A DNA stretch of 64,000 bases from Microvirga makkahensis (GCF_009830105.1 NZ_WURB01000011.1:1-64000), one strand, 5' to 3'. Numbered from the stretch's first letter, positions 1-9,238 are shown. A program made the numbers and translations. The notes: a model not told the origin generated them from the sequence alone.

Positions 1-182
1 GACGCGACGACATCGTAATCGTGGTCGGCGGCGTGATCCCGCCGCAGGATTTCGAGGCTCTTTCCAAAGCCGGCGCCTCGGCAATCTTTCCGCCCGGCAC
101 CGTGATCGCGGATGCGGCCGTGAGCCTGATCGAGGAACTCAACCGCAGATTGGGATACGGACCGAAGCAGGCGGCTGAGTAG
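1..182 (+). CDS. scpA: Methylmalonyl-CoA mutase large subunit, C-terminal end (partial)
   Basis: Only the last 59 codons are in the window; the reading frame begins at base 3 and stops with TAG at 180-182. The peptide reads RDDIVIVVGGVIPPQDF and then GASAIFPPGT, the typical end of the B12-binding domain of methylmalonyl-CoA mutase. The enzyme interconverts (R)-methylmalonyl-CoA and succinyl-CoA using adenosylcobalamin. The call fits the GTPase chaperone gene meaB about 5.3 kb downstream, although the two are separated by unrelated genes. A related acyl-CoA mutase, such as ethylmalonyl-CoA mutase, cannot be excluded from this short end. Confidence 0.8.
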   Translation, partial: RDDIVIVVGGVIPPQDFEALSKAGASAIFPPGTVIADAAVSLIEELNRRLGYGPKQAAE

Positions 183-336
183 CCGAGCGGGGCCCGGCGC
201 TTTCAGGCGACGCCCCCCATCGCCCTAATCTCGGCCCCTTCGACGGACCGCGGCCTGCTCCGTCGTGTGCGCTTGCGCACTATCGCTCGCTCGGAACGAT
301 GCATGCGCTATCACGTAACATCGCAGAGCGGATCCC

Positions 337-1737
337 ATGAGCAGAATCAGGCAAGTCACGAAGACCGGCAATCTCCTCATCGACGGCGTCCTCGCCGCCG
401 GCAATGTCTGGGACATGACCTCCGGCCCGATCAAGATCAAGATCGAAACGGCCAGCGGCCACAACGGAGACGGAGGATGGTTCAGGGCGGTCGCGGTCAG
501 CGGTCAAAGGCCGCGAGGTCATGGACTGAAATGCGCTCGCGAGAAACGGATCGGATACGCAACCCTGGACGCTGAGCGACGGGCAGGCCCTGATTCAGGC
601 CGTCCGCCCGCTTGCGGCGGTCTGCGGGGCAAAATTCACGTTTACGAATACGTTTGAGGGCGCGGCCGTCGTCTGGTGGAGAGCCTACGGCGGCCAGTTC
701 GCTGAACGCGACCCCGACGCCTCGTTCCATCACGAGACTCCGGTGGAGCCCATCATGGGGATTCAGCAATGCTGGGGATACCTCGTGAACCTCCACGACG
801 GCTTTCAGGATTACACGCCGGGCGGCCTGGGCTTCCAGACCCTTCTGGGGCTCGCCTCGAGAGCCGTCGGCCTGAACTGGACCCACAGGGAGCGGATGCC
901 GGGAGTCGACAGCCCCTACGACAAGGGCAGTTACGGGTTCAACGCATCGCCCTACACTCTCATGAGCTTCAACAAGCTGCCCGCCAACCACTCCTTCTAT
1001 GGCGGGTACGGCTTCCTCAAGACGCCGAGTGCGATCGATACGGCTGCCCTCCAGGAGATCTATGGGCCCAACATGCAGATCGCGACCGGAAACAACGTCT
1101 ACTCACTTCCGACCGCCAACGTCAAAGGCACCGGCTGGACCACGATCTGGGACGCGGGCGGGATCGACACGATCTCGGGGGCGCGATCGACGCTGCCGGT
1201 CAGCATCAATCTGAACCAGGCATCCCTGAAGGTGGGAGACCCCAACGCGGCCGGCTATTTCTCGCGGCAGATCAATGTCTATGGCGGCTTCACCATCGCG
1301 AAGGGAACCGTCATCGAGAACGCCATCGGCGGAGGAAGCAACGATCTCATCGTCGGCAACGCCGGCGCCAACGTGCTCAACGGAGGACTTGGCAACGATA
1401 CGCTGAAGGGGCTCGGCGGAAGGGACGTGTTTCTCTTCAAGTCCTCACCGAACAGCAATACCAACGGGACAGGATCCTCGACTACAACGTGGCGAGCGAC
1501 ACGATCCAACTGGCGAGGACATATTTCAGCAAGATCGCGACCAAGCGCGGAACCCTGAAAAGCGCGGAGTTCTGGAAGGGAAAGAAGGCTCACGACAGCA
1601 ACGATCACATCATCTACGATCCCGGTACAGGAGCCCTCTATCATGATCCCGACGGAACCGGATCCGCTTCCGCCATCACGTTCGCGACGATCGGCAAGAA
1701 CCTGAAGATGAGTGCGGCGGAGTTCGCCATCGTCTGA
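337..1737 (+). pseudogene. Serralysin-like (M10) RTX protein, frameshifted and without its zinc motif
   Basis: Three pieces in two frames make one protein. The N-terminal piece from ATG 337 (MSRIRQVTKTGN) is in frame 1. The central piece, open from about 530 to 1470, is in frame 2. The C-terminal piece (DYNVASDTIQL to the stop at 1737) is back in frame 1. The middle carries a Met-turn-like YTLMSFN, the M10 C-terminal motif IDTAALQEIYG, and RTX-type glycine/aspartate repeats (GGSNDLIVGNAGANVLNGG). Where HEXXHxxGxxH is expected, the sequence reads GLASRAVGLNW, so both histidines and the glutamate are gone. The second shift is near 1460. Secreted RTX proteases normally use type I secretion, and no such genes are nearby. 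A sequencing error could explain one shift, but not the lost zinc ligands. Confidence 0.75.
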
Positions 1738-1796
1738 TCGGCATCTTCCGCCGTATCCCGGCACGACGACAGAGGCAGGCGACGGAATTGTCCACC

Positions 1797-3398
1797 TCAG
1801 CTCGCCTTTGCGGCCGGAGCCGCCCCTTCGAGAGCCGCGAGAGCCTCGGCCAGGCGCCTCCTGGCACGCTCGATTTCGCTCTGATTGAGCGCATCGAGAT
1901 CGAGAAAGAGGTCGAGCCCCGTCACATGTTCGATGATGACCTGCGGTCTCTGTGCGAGTTCGCCCAGGAGGCCTTCCACCGCGTAAGGCACGACCTCGCG
2001 CTTGATGCCCTTCATGACGATAGGCTCGAGGGGCCTCGCCCGCACCATGTCACGCACGAGCGCGTAGGTTTCGTAACTAAGGCAAATTCCTCCAGGTTCG
2101 GCGATGGTCTGCAGGCGCGCGGCGAGGTTCGCCTCTGCGCCAATGATCGTATAGGCCATGCGATCGTCGCTGCCGAAATTGCCGACGTTACAGAAGCCAG
2201 TGTTGATGCCCATGCGCACCCACATGGGCAGGTCGATACCCCGTTTGCGCCAGATGGCGTTGAGCTGCTCCATGCGCTGCTGCATGTCCACGGCCATGCG
2301 CAGGCACGCCCTCGCATCTTCCTCGACGCCCTTCGTGTCCGGGTCGCCGAAAAAGATGAGGATGGCGTCCCCGAAGAATTTGTCGATGGTCGCCCCGTGC
2401 CTGAGGGCGATGGTCGACATCTCGGTGAAGTAATCGTTCAAGAGTTGTGTCAGGTCCTCCGGTTGCAACCGTTCCGAGATCGAGGTGAAATCCTTGATGT
2501 CAGAAAAGAAGATCGTGAGCTTCTTGCGCTCTGTGGCGATGGCCACGTCCTTCTGCCCGCTGAAGATGCTCTTGTAGACCTGAGGCGACAGATACTTTGC
2601 GAGCTTCATCGAGATTCCTGCGAGAAAATCGTTCGCCTCCGTCAGTTCCTGATTCATGCCGCGGATCAGCCTCTCCTGTCGGCGCTGCAGAAGAATGCAA
2701 AGAAGTCCCGCCATGGAGGCGAGCGAAAGATAGATCAGGGAATACTTGAATGAGAAGATGTTCGCGAAGATCGGCTGACTGACCGAAATCTCCTGGATGC
2801 CGCGCACATCGCCGACCTTCCAATCGGTCTTCGGGCTGTCGGGATGGGTATTGTGGCAGCTCACGCAGACCGCTTCCATGATGACGGGAGCCGCCGTCCT
2901 CACGTTCTTGTTGAACAGCGAACCGGAGACCTCGACGACGGGCTGCTTGGGGTTGGCCCTCAACTGCGCAATGGCGTTCCGTTCGAAATCGTCCAGCGAA
3001 TGCGCCTCGCGACCCTTGAAGGGCATGTCGGAGACGAAATGATATTTCACAGAGCCGTCAGCGGCGCTGATGAGTTTTCCGAGTTCGATGGAGAGAGTGG
3101 CCGGGATCGGGATGGCACCCGGCACCTCTCGGTAATTGTGAGTGACTGTCACCGGGCCCGGAGACTGGAGCACGCGCCGGACGACGTCGCTGCCGTAGAA
3201 ACTGCGCATGTCGTCAATGACGCGGCTGGTCTCCCTCGCCTGCATTCGCAGGACATTCTCCGAAAGAATGCGCAGGTCGAGCCAGACGGCAACGGGCAGA
3301 CCGAGGACGCCCAGGACCACAGTGACGATCAGCAGCGTCCCTATGGCGCGCTGCTGATAGGATGCCCGTTCACCCAGTCCAGCCATCGCCAGCCTCAC
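1797..3398 (-). CDS. Membrane adenylate/guanylate cyclase with haem-motif sensor domain
   Basis: This 533-residue protein has a membrane segment at about 18-40, a periplasmic region with one haem c-type motif CVSCH at 178-182 (DUF3365/Tll0287-like), a second membrane segment at about 217-237, and a cytoplasmic class III cyclase domain from about 290. Both metal aspartates are visible (FFSDIKDF D300 and FFGDAI D344), as are the transition-state Asn424 and Arg428 in NLAARLQ, so the catalytic core looks intact. It should make cAMP or cGMP in response to a redox or gas signal; the substrate cannot be fixed by eye because the usual D/T before NLA is replaced by AE. It lies upstream of a hydrolase gene on the same strand with a gap of about 100 bases. 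A cyclic-nucleotide-binding protein is encoded about 7 kb away. Confidence 0.88.
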   Translation of the reverse strand: MRLAMAGLGERASYQQRAIGTLLIVTVVLGVLGLPVAVWLDLRILSENVLRMQARETSRVIDDMRSFYGSDVVRRVLQSPGPVTVTHNYREVPGAIPIPATLSIELGKLISAADGSVKYHFVSDMPFKGREAHSLDDFERNAIAQLRANPKQPVVEVSGSLFNKNVRTAAPVIMEAVCVSCHNTHPDSPKTDWKVGDVRGIQEISVSQPIFANIFSFKYSLIYLSLASMAGLLCILLQRRQERLIRGMNQELTEANDFLAGISMKLAKYLSPQVYKSIFSGQKDVAIATERKKLTIFFSDIKDFTSISERLQPEDLTQLLNDYFTEMSTIALRHGATIDKFFGDAILIFFGDPDTKGVEEDARACLRMAVDMQQRMEQLNAIWRKRGIDLPMWVRMGINTGFCNVGNFGSDDRMAYTIIGAEANLAARLQTIAEPGGICLSYETYALVRDMVRARPLEPIVMKGIKREVVPYAVEGLLGELAQRPQVIIEHVTGLDLFLDLDALNQSEIERARRRLAEALAALEGAAPAAKAS

Positions 3399-3506
3399 TG
3401 TCGAACTTCTTCTCAGTGATGCCGATCATTTGCCTTTGTCGCTGGGCGCGCAACTCCTAAATTTGCGGGGCCGCGACGCTTCCGGCCGCTCGGTACGATA
3501 TCCGGC

Positions 3507-4484
3507 CTATTGCGACCGTTCGATGGCGCGCTTGATCACCTGCTGCACTTCCCCGTTCGACAGGAAGAGGTCGTGATTGATGATGCCGCTGCCGAACTCG
3601 GACGCATCGGCCACGCGCACGCCCAGGGCTTCCAGGCGCCCGCGCTCGGCGGCGCCAGCGCGGACGATTCCGCCCGCAAGTCGGCTCGACACGGCGAGCG
3701 CGCGATCGTTGGTGGAGCTGATAACGGTGATCTTCTTCGCATCCGGTCCCAGCCGCTCCAGGCCACGGGCGAAGAGGTCGATGTCGATATCGGGAGCCGC
3801 CAGCACGATGGCGCCGATGCGCTCCATGACGCTCTCGCCGCCATCCGCACGCAGCATGCGCAGGGCCTCCAGGGTCAGCAGGGTGCCCATGCTGTGCGCG
3901 ACGATGTGGATGCGACCGCCGCTCGGTGTTTTCGCGATGGCCGCAAGAACGTCCTCCAGCGCATCGCGCGACCACATCGCACTCTCGCGGTCGGCCACAT
4001 AACTGAAGGTCGAGGCGGCCGAAGGCCACGTGAAGAGACCCGTGGCGCCCGGGAACTTGATGCCCTCCGACAGGTCGATGGTGGACGCGGCCGCCGTCTC
4101 GAAGCTTTCCCGGTAGCCGTGAATATAGAGCAGCAGGTCGCGCCCGAAGGCAGCCTGCGCGAAAGCCTGCGCGCCATTGGTTCGGTTGACGGAATCGACC
4201 TTCGCGATAGTCCATTCCGAACTGCCGATCAGGGACTCCGAAGGCGGGCTCAGGCGCGCTTCCGCATAGATGACATCGGGCGCGCGCTCGCTGCTGAACC
4301 AGGGCTCCTTCGGCGGATCGCCGACCGGAAGCCGGGTGGTGGCGATCAGCAGTTTCGGATCCTTCGTCAACCCCGGAAGGGGCGCGGAACGCGGACTCGT
4401 CAGGACATTGTCGTCGCCGACGCACCCGGACAGGGTGAATGCGGCAAGGCAGACGACGGCGAGGCGAGAGATGGAGAACTGCAT
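3507..4484 (-). CDS. Lipoprotein alpha/beta hydrolase (DUF900-like)
   Basis: I start at the ATG at 4484 because it places a lipoprotein signal at the N-terminus (MQFSISRLAVVCLAAFTLSG, then C), with lipobox LSGC; a longer start at 4547 would bury the signal. The 325-residue product has LLLYIHGY, the oxyanion-region motif of alpha/beta hydrolases, a nucleophile elbow AHSMGT and a late NHDLF that may supply the catalytic histidine. This matches the DUF900 family of serine hydrolases of unknown substrate. It is probably anchored to the periplasmic side of a membrane. It follows the cyclase gene on the complementary strand and diverges from the DUF3750 gene. Confidence 0.82.
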   Translation of the reverse strand: MQFSISRLAVVCLAAFTLSGCVGDDNVLTSPRSAPLPGLTKDPKLLIATTRLPVGDPPKEPWFSSERAPDVIYAEARLSPPSESLIGSSEWTIAKVDSVNRTNGAQAFAQAAFGRDLLLYIHGYRESFETAAASTIDLSEGIKFPGATGLFTWPSAASTFSYVADRESAMWSRDALEDVLAAIAKTPSGGRIHIVAHSMGTLLTLEALRMLRADGGESVMERIGAIVLAAPDIDIDLFARGLERLGPDAKKITVISSTNDRALAVSSRLAGGIVRAGAAERGRLEALGVRVADASEFGSGIINHDLFLSNGEVQQVIKRAIERSQ

Positions 4485-4661
4485 GAGGCCGGACGAACAA
4501 TCCTGAGAGAGTGATGGTGCTGTGTTGCCCCCGATCATGGCATGCACAAGGCAGTGCCGGGCGTTCCACCCATTCCTTCCCGATCACGGTAAACCATTGG
4601 TGAACGGGAGGGACGATGGGGCGCCTTGATGGCTCTCGGCTCGCATTGTTACGTTGGTGCC

Positions 4662-5417
4662 ATGGCTCTCCTCCTCCGAATCTTCCTCCTCCTCATCAGC
4701 ATTTTCATCTTTCCCCTCGGCGCCCATGCCCTCTGGTGGGTCATGCGCGAAGATGTCGCGCCGAACTGGCGCTCGGCCGACTGGTCGAGCGCAAAGCTGC
4801 TGCCGGAGCCTTCCGAAGCGCCTCAGGCCATCGTCGCGGTCTATGCGGCGCGGGTGGGCCGCTGGCGCGGCATCTTCGCCCATCACACCTGGATCGTGGT
4901 GAAGGAGGCCGGCGCGGACCGGTACACGCGCTACGACAAGGTCGGCTGGGGCAGCCCGGTGCGCACCAATGGCTGGGCGCCCGACGGGCGCTGGTTCGGC
5001 AATGCGCCGCATCCGGTGACGGTCATCGAAGGCGAGGCCGCACAGCGCCTGATCCCGCAGATCCGCAAGGCTGTCGCGAGCTACCCCTACAACTCCTATG
5101 GGGCCTATAATGCCTGGCCGGGCCCCAACTCCAACACCTTCGTGGCCCATGTGCTGCGCGCGGTGCCCGAACTCGATGCAGCCCTGCCGCCGACCGCGCT
5201 CGGCAAGGATTGGCGACCGTTGCAGGACCTCGTCGGCCTCACGCCAAGCCGCACCGGCATTCAGGTATCGCTCGGCGGCTATGCGGGGCTGGCGCTGGGC
5301 TGGGTCGAGGGCGTCGAGATCGATTTCATGGGGCTCGTCGCGGGAATCGACATCCGCCGCCCTGCCGTCAAGATCCCTGCCTGGGGACGGATCGGCATCG
5401 ACTCGATCACCTGGTGA
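4662..5417 (+). CDS. DUF3750 family protein, membrane-anchored
   Basis: The 251-residue product (13 longer if ATG 4626 is used) starts with a hydrophobic segment (MALLLRIFLLLISIFIFPLG), a likely signal anchor. The body contains HHTWIVVKEAG, RYDKVGWG and YNSYGAYNAWPGPNSNTF, recognisable as the DUF3750 family. The conserved His, Asn and the NTF region suggest a papain-like or NlpC-like fold, but that is inference and no function is established. Neither candidate start has a clear Shine-Dalgarno; a GGGAGGGA stretch near 4604 is the closest. It ends 32 bases before meaB, so the two may be cotranscribed. Confidence 0.78.
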   Translation: MALLLRIFLLLISIFIFPLGAHALWWVMREDVAPNWRSADWSSAKLLPEPSEAPQAIVAVYAARVGRWRGIFAHHTWIVVKEAGADRYTRYDKVGWGSPVRTNGWAPDGRWFGNAPHPVTVIEGEAAQRLIPQIRKAVASYPYNSYGAYNAWPGPNSNTFVAHVLRAVPELDAALPPTALGKDWRPLQDLVGLTPSRTGIQVSLGGYAGLALGWVEGVEIDFMGLVAGIDIRRPAVKIPAWGRIGIDSITW

Positions 5418-5449
5418 AAGCGTCTGAAGAATCCGCTAAGGCTAGCCGC

Positions 5450-6436
5450 ATGACCGGGGGATCTCACAGGACGACGGGTGTGACGGCCGAAGCCGTCGCG
5501 GGCGGCGATCGCGCGGCGCTGGCGCGCGCCATCACGCTCATGGAATCACGCCGGTCCGATCACCGGGAGGCCGCGCGCGTCCTGTTGCAGGAGCTCATGC
5601 CCCGCACCGGAAGAGCCGTGCGCATCGGCATCACGGGCGTTCCGGGAGTTGGGAAATCCACCGCCATCGATTCCCTCGGCAGCATGCTGACGGAGAAGGG
5701 CCACAAGGTCGCCGTGCTGGCCGTCGATCCCAGCTCGACCCGGACCGGCGGCGCGATCCTCGGCGACAAGACCCGCATGGCGCGCCTTGCCACGGACCCG
5801 AACGCGTTCATCCGCCCCTCCCCGTCTTCCGGAACGCTCGGCGGCGTGGCCGCGAAGACCCGGGAGACCATGCTCCTGTGCGAGGCCGCAGGCTTCGACG
5901 TGATCCTGGTGGAAACGGTGGGCGTGGGGCAGTCGGAAACGGCCGTAGCCGACCTGACGGATTTCTTCCTCGTTCTCATGCTTCCCGGCGCGGGAGACGA
6001 ACTGCAGGGCATCAAGAAGGGTATCGTGGAGCTTGCCGACCTGATCGCGGTCAACAAGGCGGACGATGCGGGCGCGAAGGCCAAGGCCGCCGCTGCCGAG
6101 TACAAGGCCGCCCTTCACATCCTCGCCCCCGCCTCCTCCAGCTGGACGCCACCGGTGCTGACGATCTCGGGACTGACGGGCCTCGGCCTCGACGAGCTCT
6201 GGTCGAAGGTTCTGGATCACCGCAATCGCCTGGAGGCGACCGGAGAACTCGCCGCCAAAAGGCGCGCTCAGGACACGAAATGGATGTGGGCCCTGGTCCA
6301 CGAGCGCCTGCATGAGCGCCTCACTCTGGACCCGGCGCTGAAAAAGCGCGTGCCGGAAATCGAAAGGGCCATCGCCGAAGGCACCTTGTCCCCCAATGCC
6401 GGTGCGAGCGAGATCGTGACGCTGCTGGGGCTTTAG
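5450..6436 (+). CDS. meaB: Methylmalonyl-CoA mutase-associated GTPase MeaB
   Basis: A 328-residue G3E-family GTPase. A Walker A motif GVPGVGKST lies at 63-71, followed by AVDPSSTRTGGAILGDKTRM, ETVGVGQSE and the base-specificity motif NKADD, all diagnostic of MeaB/ArgK. It guards and reloads adenosylcobalamin on methylmalonyl-CoA mutase, whose 3' end opens this window. The frame is open upstream to 5210, but that part is a shadow of the DUF3750 gene; ATG 5450 gives the normal family length. It is followed by a repeat-bearing gap and a convergent asparaginase gene. Confidence 0.95.
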   Translation: MTGGSHRTTGVTAEAVAGGDRAALARAITLMESRRSDHREAARVLLQELMPRTGRAVRIGITGVPGVGKSTAIDSLGSMLTEKGHKVAVLAVDPSSTRTGGAILGDKTRMARLATDPNAFIRPSPSSGTLGGVAAKTRETMLLCEAAGFDVILVETVGVGQSETAVADLTDFFLVLMLPGAGDELQGIKKGIVELADLIAVNKADDAGAKAKAAAAEYKAALHILAPASSSWTPPVLTISGLTGLGLDELWSKVLDHRNRLEATGELAAKRRAQDTKWMWALVHERLHERLTLDPALKKRVPEIERAIAEGTLSPNAGASEIVTLLGL

Positions 6437-6524
6437 CGCCTGTCCCGGATGCGGGTGCCGGCGCGTCCGCACACCTCCTGCCGCTCTCGCCGACCTCTTC
6501 CCTTGTGGGTCCGCGGCTCCTCCT

Positions 6525-6642
6525 TACGTCATCGCCGGCCCCGTGCCGGTGATCCCGCTTGCTTGAGGCGCGCCCCGCTTGTCCGATCGGGATGCCGGGA
6601 CTGATCCCCGGATCAAGTCCGGGGACAGCTATGACCGTGGAG
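6525..6642. repeat. Dispersed palindromic intergenic repeat
   Basis: The gap between the convergent meaB and asparaginase genes contains GTCATCGCCGGCCCCGTGCC and then a palindrome, CCCCGGATCAAGTCCGGGG, around 6607-6626. Such hairpins are common extragenic repeats in Hyphomicrobiales. The 14-base string GTCCGATCGGGATG at 6581-6594 recurs at 21660-21673 in another gene-free gap of this window, supporting a dispersed family. No gene is seen here. Confidence 0.55.
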
Positions 6643-6671
6643 GAAATGGGACGGGCCGGGAGGGAAAGGAC

Positions 6672-7679
6672 TCACCCCAGCAGAGCGGGATTCAGGCGGA
6701 GGCTTCCGACCTCGATGCCGTTCCAGTTCCTGAACACCGGCTGCGCCATTTTACCGATTGCGGCGCGCTCCTCGTCGTTGAGGGGGAGGAGGCGCAGGAT
6801 CAGCCCCGCCATGATGGCCTCCGCCGCCCGGGCATTCCCGTCGTCGGCCTTGAGCGCGATCCCGTACCCAAGCCCCGGGAGCGCAGCGCAATAGACGCCT
6901 TCCGCCCCGACCTTGACGAAGGCGCGTTCCCTCAGGGTCTCCATGAGCCTGGTGTCGAAGCGGCCTGTGCCGGCCACCATGAAGGGGTGAGCGGCCACGG
7001 CCTTGCGAATCCGCTCGGCGGCAGCCTTCCCCTCGCTCGAGAGGCCCACGCCCGTGCCGAATTTCGCGAAGCCGAAAGCCAGCGACGGCAGCGGAATGGC
7101 GTAGGTGGGGATCGAGCAGCCGTCGATTCCGCTGTTCTCCATGGTGTGGCAGGCCCCCGTCGCATCCTCCAGGGCCTCGCGCACCATGCGCTGCACCGGG
7201 TGGTTCGGGCTCACATAGCCCTTCGGGTCGTGCCCGCCGTCGCAGGCCAGGCAGATGAAGCCCGCGTGCTTGCCCGAGCAGTTGTTGTGCAGAGCGCTCG
7301 GAGCGCCCCCCTCCGCCGCCAGGGCTCGGTTGGCAGCCTCGCCCATGGGCCAATGGGCGCCGCATTCCAGGCAGCTCACGTCCTGCCCGGCCTTCGCCAG
7401 CATGGATTGGGCCACCCGCACATGCTCCGGCTCACCCGAATGGGAGGCGCAGGCGAGCGCGATCTCTTCGTCGGTCAGGCCGTACTTGTCCGCGACCCCG
7501 CTCTCGAGCAGCGGCAGGGCCTGCAGGGCCTTGACTGCGGAGCGCGGAAAGACGCGCCGGTCCACGTCTCCGATCGACAGAACGGTCGAACCGTCCGCAT
7601 CGACGACGGAAACGCTGCCCCGGTGCCGAGACTCGACGAGCGGCCCGCGCGTGACCTCGACTAAGAAAGGGTTATCCAT
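6672..7679 (-). CDS. ansA: Class 3 L-asparaginase (asparaginase II family, Rhizobium type)
   Basis: A 335-residue protein of the PF06089 family, unrelated to E. coli asparaginases. The Ser-Lys tandem lies in RSAVK (S47, K50). The zinc/active-site residues are in NNCSGKHAG (C134, K137) and IDGCS (C188). These map one residue off Ser48, Lys51, Cys135, Lys138 and Cys189 of the R. etli enzyme ReAV, so it should hydrolyse L-asparagine to aspartate and ammonia. It has no signal peptide and is probably cytoplasmic. It diverges from ugd across 158 bases that contain a short perfect inverted repeat. Confidence 0.93.
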   Translation of the reverse strand: MDNPFLVEVTRGPLVESRHRGSVSVVDADGSTVLSIGDVDRRVFPRSAVKALQALPLLESGVADKYGLTDEEIALACASHSGEPEHVRVAQSMLAKAGQDVSCLECGAHWPMGEAANRALAAEGGAPSALHNNCSGKHAGFICLACDGGHDPKGYVSPNHPVQRMVREALEDATGACHTMENSGIDGCSIPTYAIPLPSLAFGFAKFGTGVGLSSEGKAAAERIRKAVAAHPFMVAGTGRFDTRLMETLRERAFVKVGAEGVYCAALPGLGYGIALKADDGNARAAEAIMAGLILRLLPLNDEERAAIGKMAQPVFRNWNGIEVGSLRLNPALLG

Positions 7680-7686
7680 AAATGCC

Positions 7687-7701
7687 CCGTTTTCAAAACG
7701 G
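7687..7701. promoter_or_regulatory. Short perfect inverted repeat in the asparaginase-ugd divergent gap
   Basis: The 15 bases CCGTTTTCAAAACGG form two 7-base arms around a single C, only 8 bases upstream of the asparaginase start codon and about 140 bases before ugd. The shape suits a dimeric regulator binding site, or chance. No regulator gene lies nearby. Confidence 0.3.
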
Positions 7702-7837
7702 CGGTCTTTTGGGCGCGCTTTGCCCGGATGTCAAAGGGAGTTTTGTTGCAAAAAGGCCCAGACGCCTTTGCCTTCCGGCTTGCGGCCAAGTCTGGAGCGC
7801 CCTAAACCCTGGCTCTCATGACAAAGGAGAGATCCTG

Positions 7838-9142
7838 ATGCGCATTGCGATGATCGGATCGGGTTACGTCGGCTTGGTGTCCGGAGCCTGCTTCGCGGAT
7901 TTCGGCCACGAAGTGTGCTGTGTGGACAAGGACCCGGGCAAAATCGAGGCTCTCAACCGCGGCGAGATCCCCATCTTCGAGCCGGGCCTCGCCGATCTCG
8001 TCGCCAAGAACGTGCGCGAAGGACGCCTGACCTTCACCACCAACCTGCCCGAGGCGGTCGGCGGCGCCGAGGCCGTGTTCATCGCGGTCGGCACCCCCTC
8101 CCGCCGGGGCGACGGCCATGCGGACCTGTCCTACGTGTACCAGGCCGCCCGCGACATCGCGGGGGCCATGGACGGCTATACGGTGGTGGTCACGAAATCG
8201 ACCGTGCCCGTGGGCACCGGCGACGAGGTGGAGCGCATCATCCGGGAAACCCGCCCGGATGGGGAATTCGCCGTCGTCTCCAACCCGGAATTCCTGCGCG
8301 AGGGCGCGGCGATTGCCGACTTCAAGCGCCCTGACCGCATCGTCATCGGCACGGACGATCCGCGGGCGCAAGGGGTGTTGAACGAGATCTACCGCCCGCT
8401 CTATCTCAATCAGTCGCCGATCCTGGCCATGTCCCGGCGCACCGCCGAGCTGACCAAGTACGCGGCCAATGCGTTCCTGGCGACCAAGATCACGTTCATC
8501 AACGAGATCGCGGATCTGTGCGAGCATGTGGGCGCAAACGTGCAGGACGTCGCCCGGGGCATCGGGCTCGACAACCGCATCGGCTCCAAGTTCCTGCATG
8601 CGGGCCCCGGCTATGGCGGCTCATGCTTCCCGAAGGATACCCTGGCCCTGATCAAGACGGCGCAGGATTTCGAGGCGCCCATGCGCCTGGTGGAAACGGT
8701 GGCCGCCGTCAACGGCCAGCGCAAGCGCGCCATGGGCCGCAAGGTGATCGCGGCCTGCGGCGGCTCGGTGCGGGGCAAGACGATCGCGCTTCTTGGCCTG
8801 ACCTTCAAGCCCAACACCGACGACATGCGCGAGGCCCCCTCCATCGACATCATCACCGCGCTTCAGGATGGGGGCGCCCAGGTGCGGGCTTACGATCCGG
8901 AAGGCATGCAGGCGGCGAGCGCCATGCTGACGAACGTGGAATACGCCCGCGATGCCTACGATTGCGCCCGCGGCGCGGACGCCCTCGTGATCGTCACCGA
9001 GTGGGACATGTTCCGGGCGCTCGATCTCAAGCGCCTGAAGGCGGCCCTTGCCGGGCCCGTGGTGGTGGACCTGCGCAATGTCTACCGCCCTGAGGAGATG
9101 CGCCGGAACGGCTTCACCTATGTGAGCATCGGACGGCCGTGA
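7838..9142 (+). CDS. ugd: UDP-glucose 6-dehydrogenase
   Basis: A 434-residue enzyme oxidising UDP-glucose to UDP-glucuronate with two NAD+. The start ATG 7838 is preceded by AAAGGAGAG at 7822-7830; an earlier ATG in frame at 7682 lacks a ribosome site and would overlap the repeat. The N-terminal Rossmann motif is GSGYVGLVSGACFADFGH. KYAANAFLATKI and the catalytic-cysteine motif GPGYGGSCFPKDT follow, and the C-terminal UDP-binding domain is intact. Its product would feed exopolysaccharide synthesis; the nearest glycosyltransferase cluster is 5 kb downstream. A second, different nucleotide-sugar dehydrogenase (wecC) lies at 49.8 kb. Confidence 0.95.
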   Translation: MRIAMIGSGYVGLVSGACFADFGHEVCCVDKDPGKIEALNRGEIPIFEPGLADLVAKNVREGRLTFTTNLPEAVGGAEAVFIAVGTPSRRGDGHADLSYVYQAARDIAGAMDGYTVVVTKSTVPVGTGDEVERIIRETRPDGEFAVVSNPEFLREGAAIADFKRPDRIVIGTDDPRAQGVLNEIYRPLYLNQSPILAMSRRTAELTKYAANAFLATKITFINEIADLCEHVGANVQDVARGIGLDNRIGSKFLHAGPGYGGSCFPKDTLALIKTAQDFEAPMRLVETVAAVNGQRKRAMGRKVIAACGGSVRGKTIALLGLTFKPNTDDMREAPSIDIITALQDGGAQVRAYDPEGMQAASAMLTNVEYARDAYDCARGADALVIVTEWDMFRALDLKRLKAALAGPVVVDLRNVYRPEEMRRNGFTYVSIGRP

Positions 9143-9238
9143 CATTTCGAGCGGGCGGGATATTCACGCGGACACTGCCCCGTGCCATACCTCCCGTTCC
9201 ATTCCATGATCTGAAGCCGACGCCTTTTGGAGCGCCCC

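Noticed and set aside
769..1737. A long plus-strand open frame across the RTX region starting MLGIPREPPRR
   Set aside because: Only its last part (from about 1465) carries the RTX-type C-terminus; the first two thirds are Arg/Gln/His-rich shadow sequence of the real frame.
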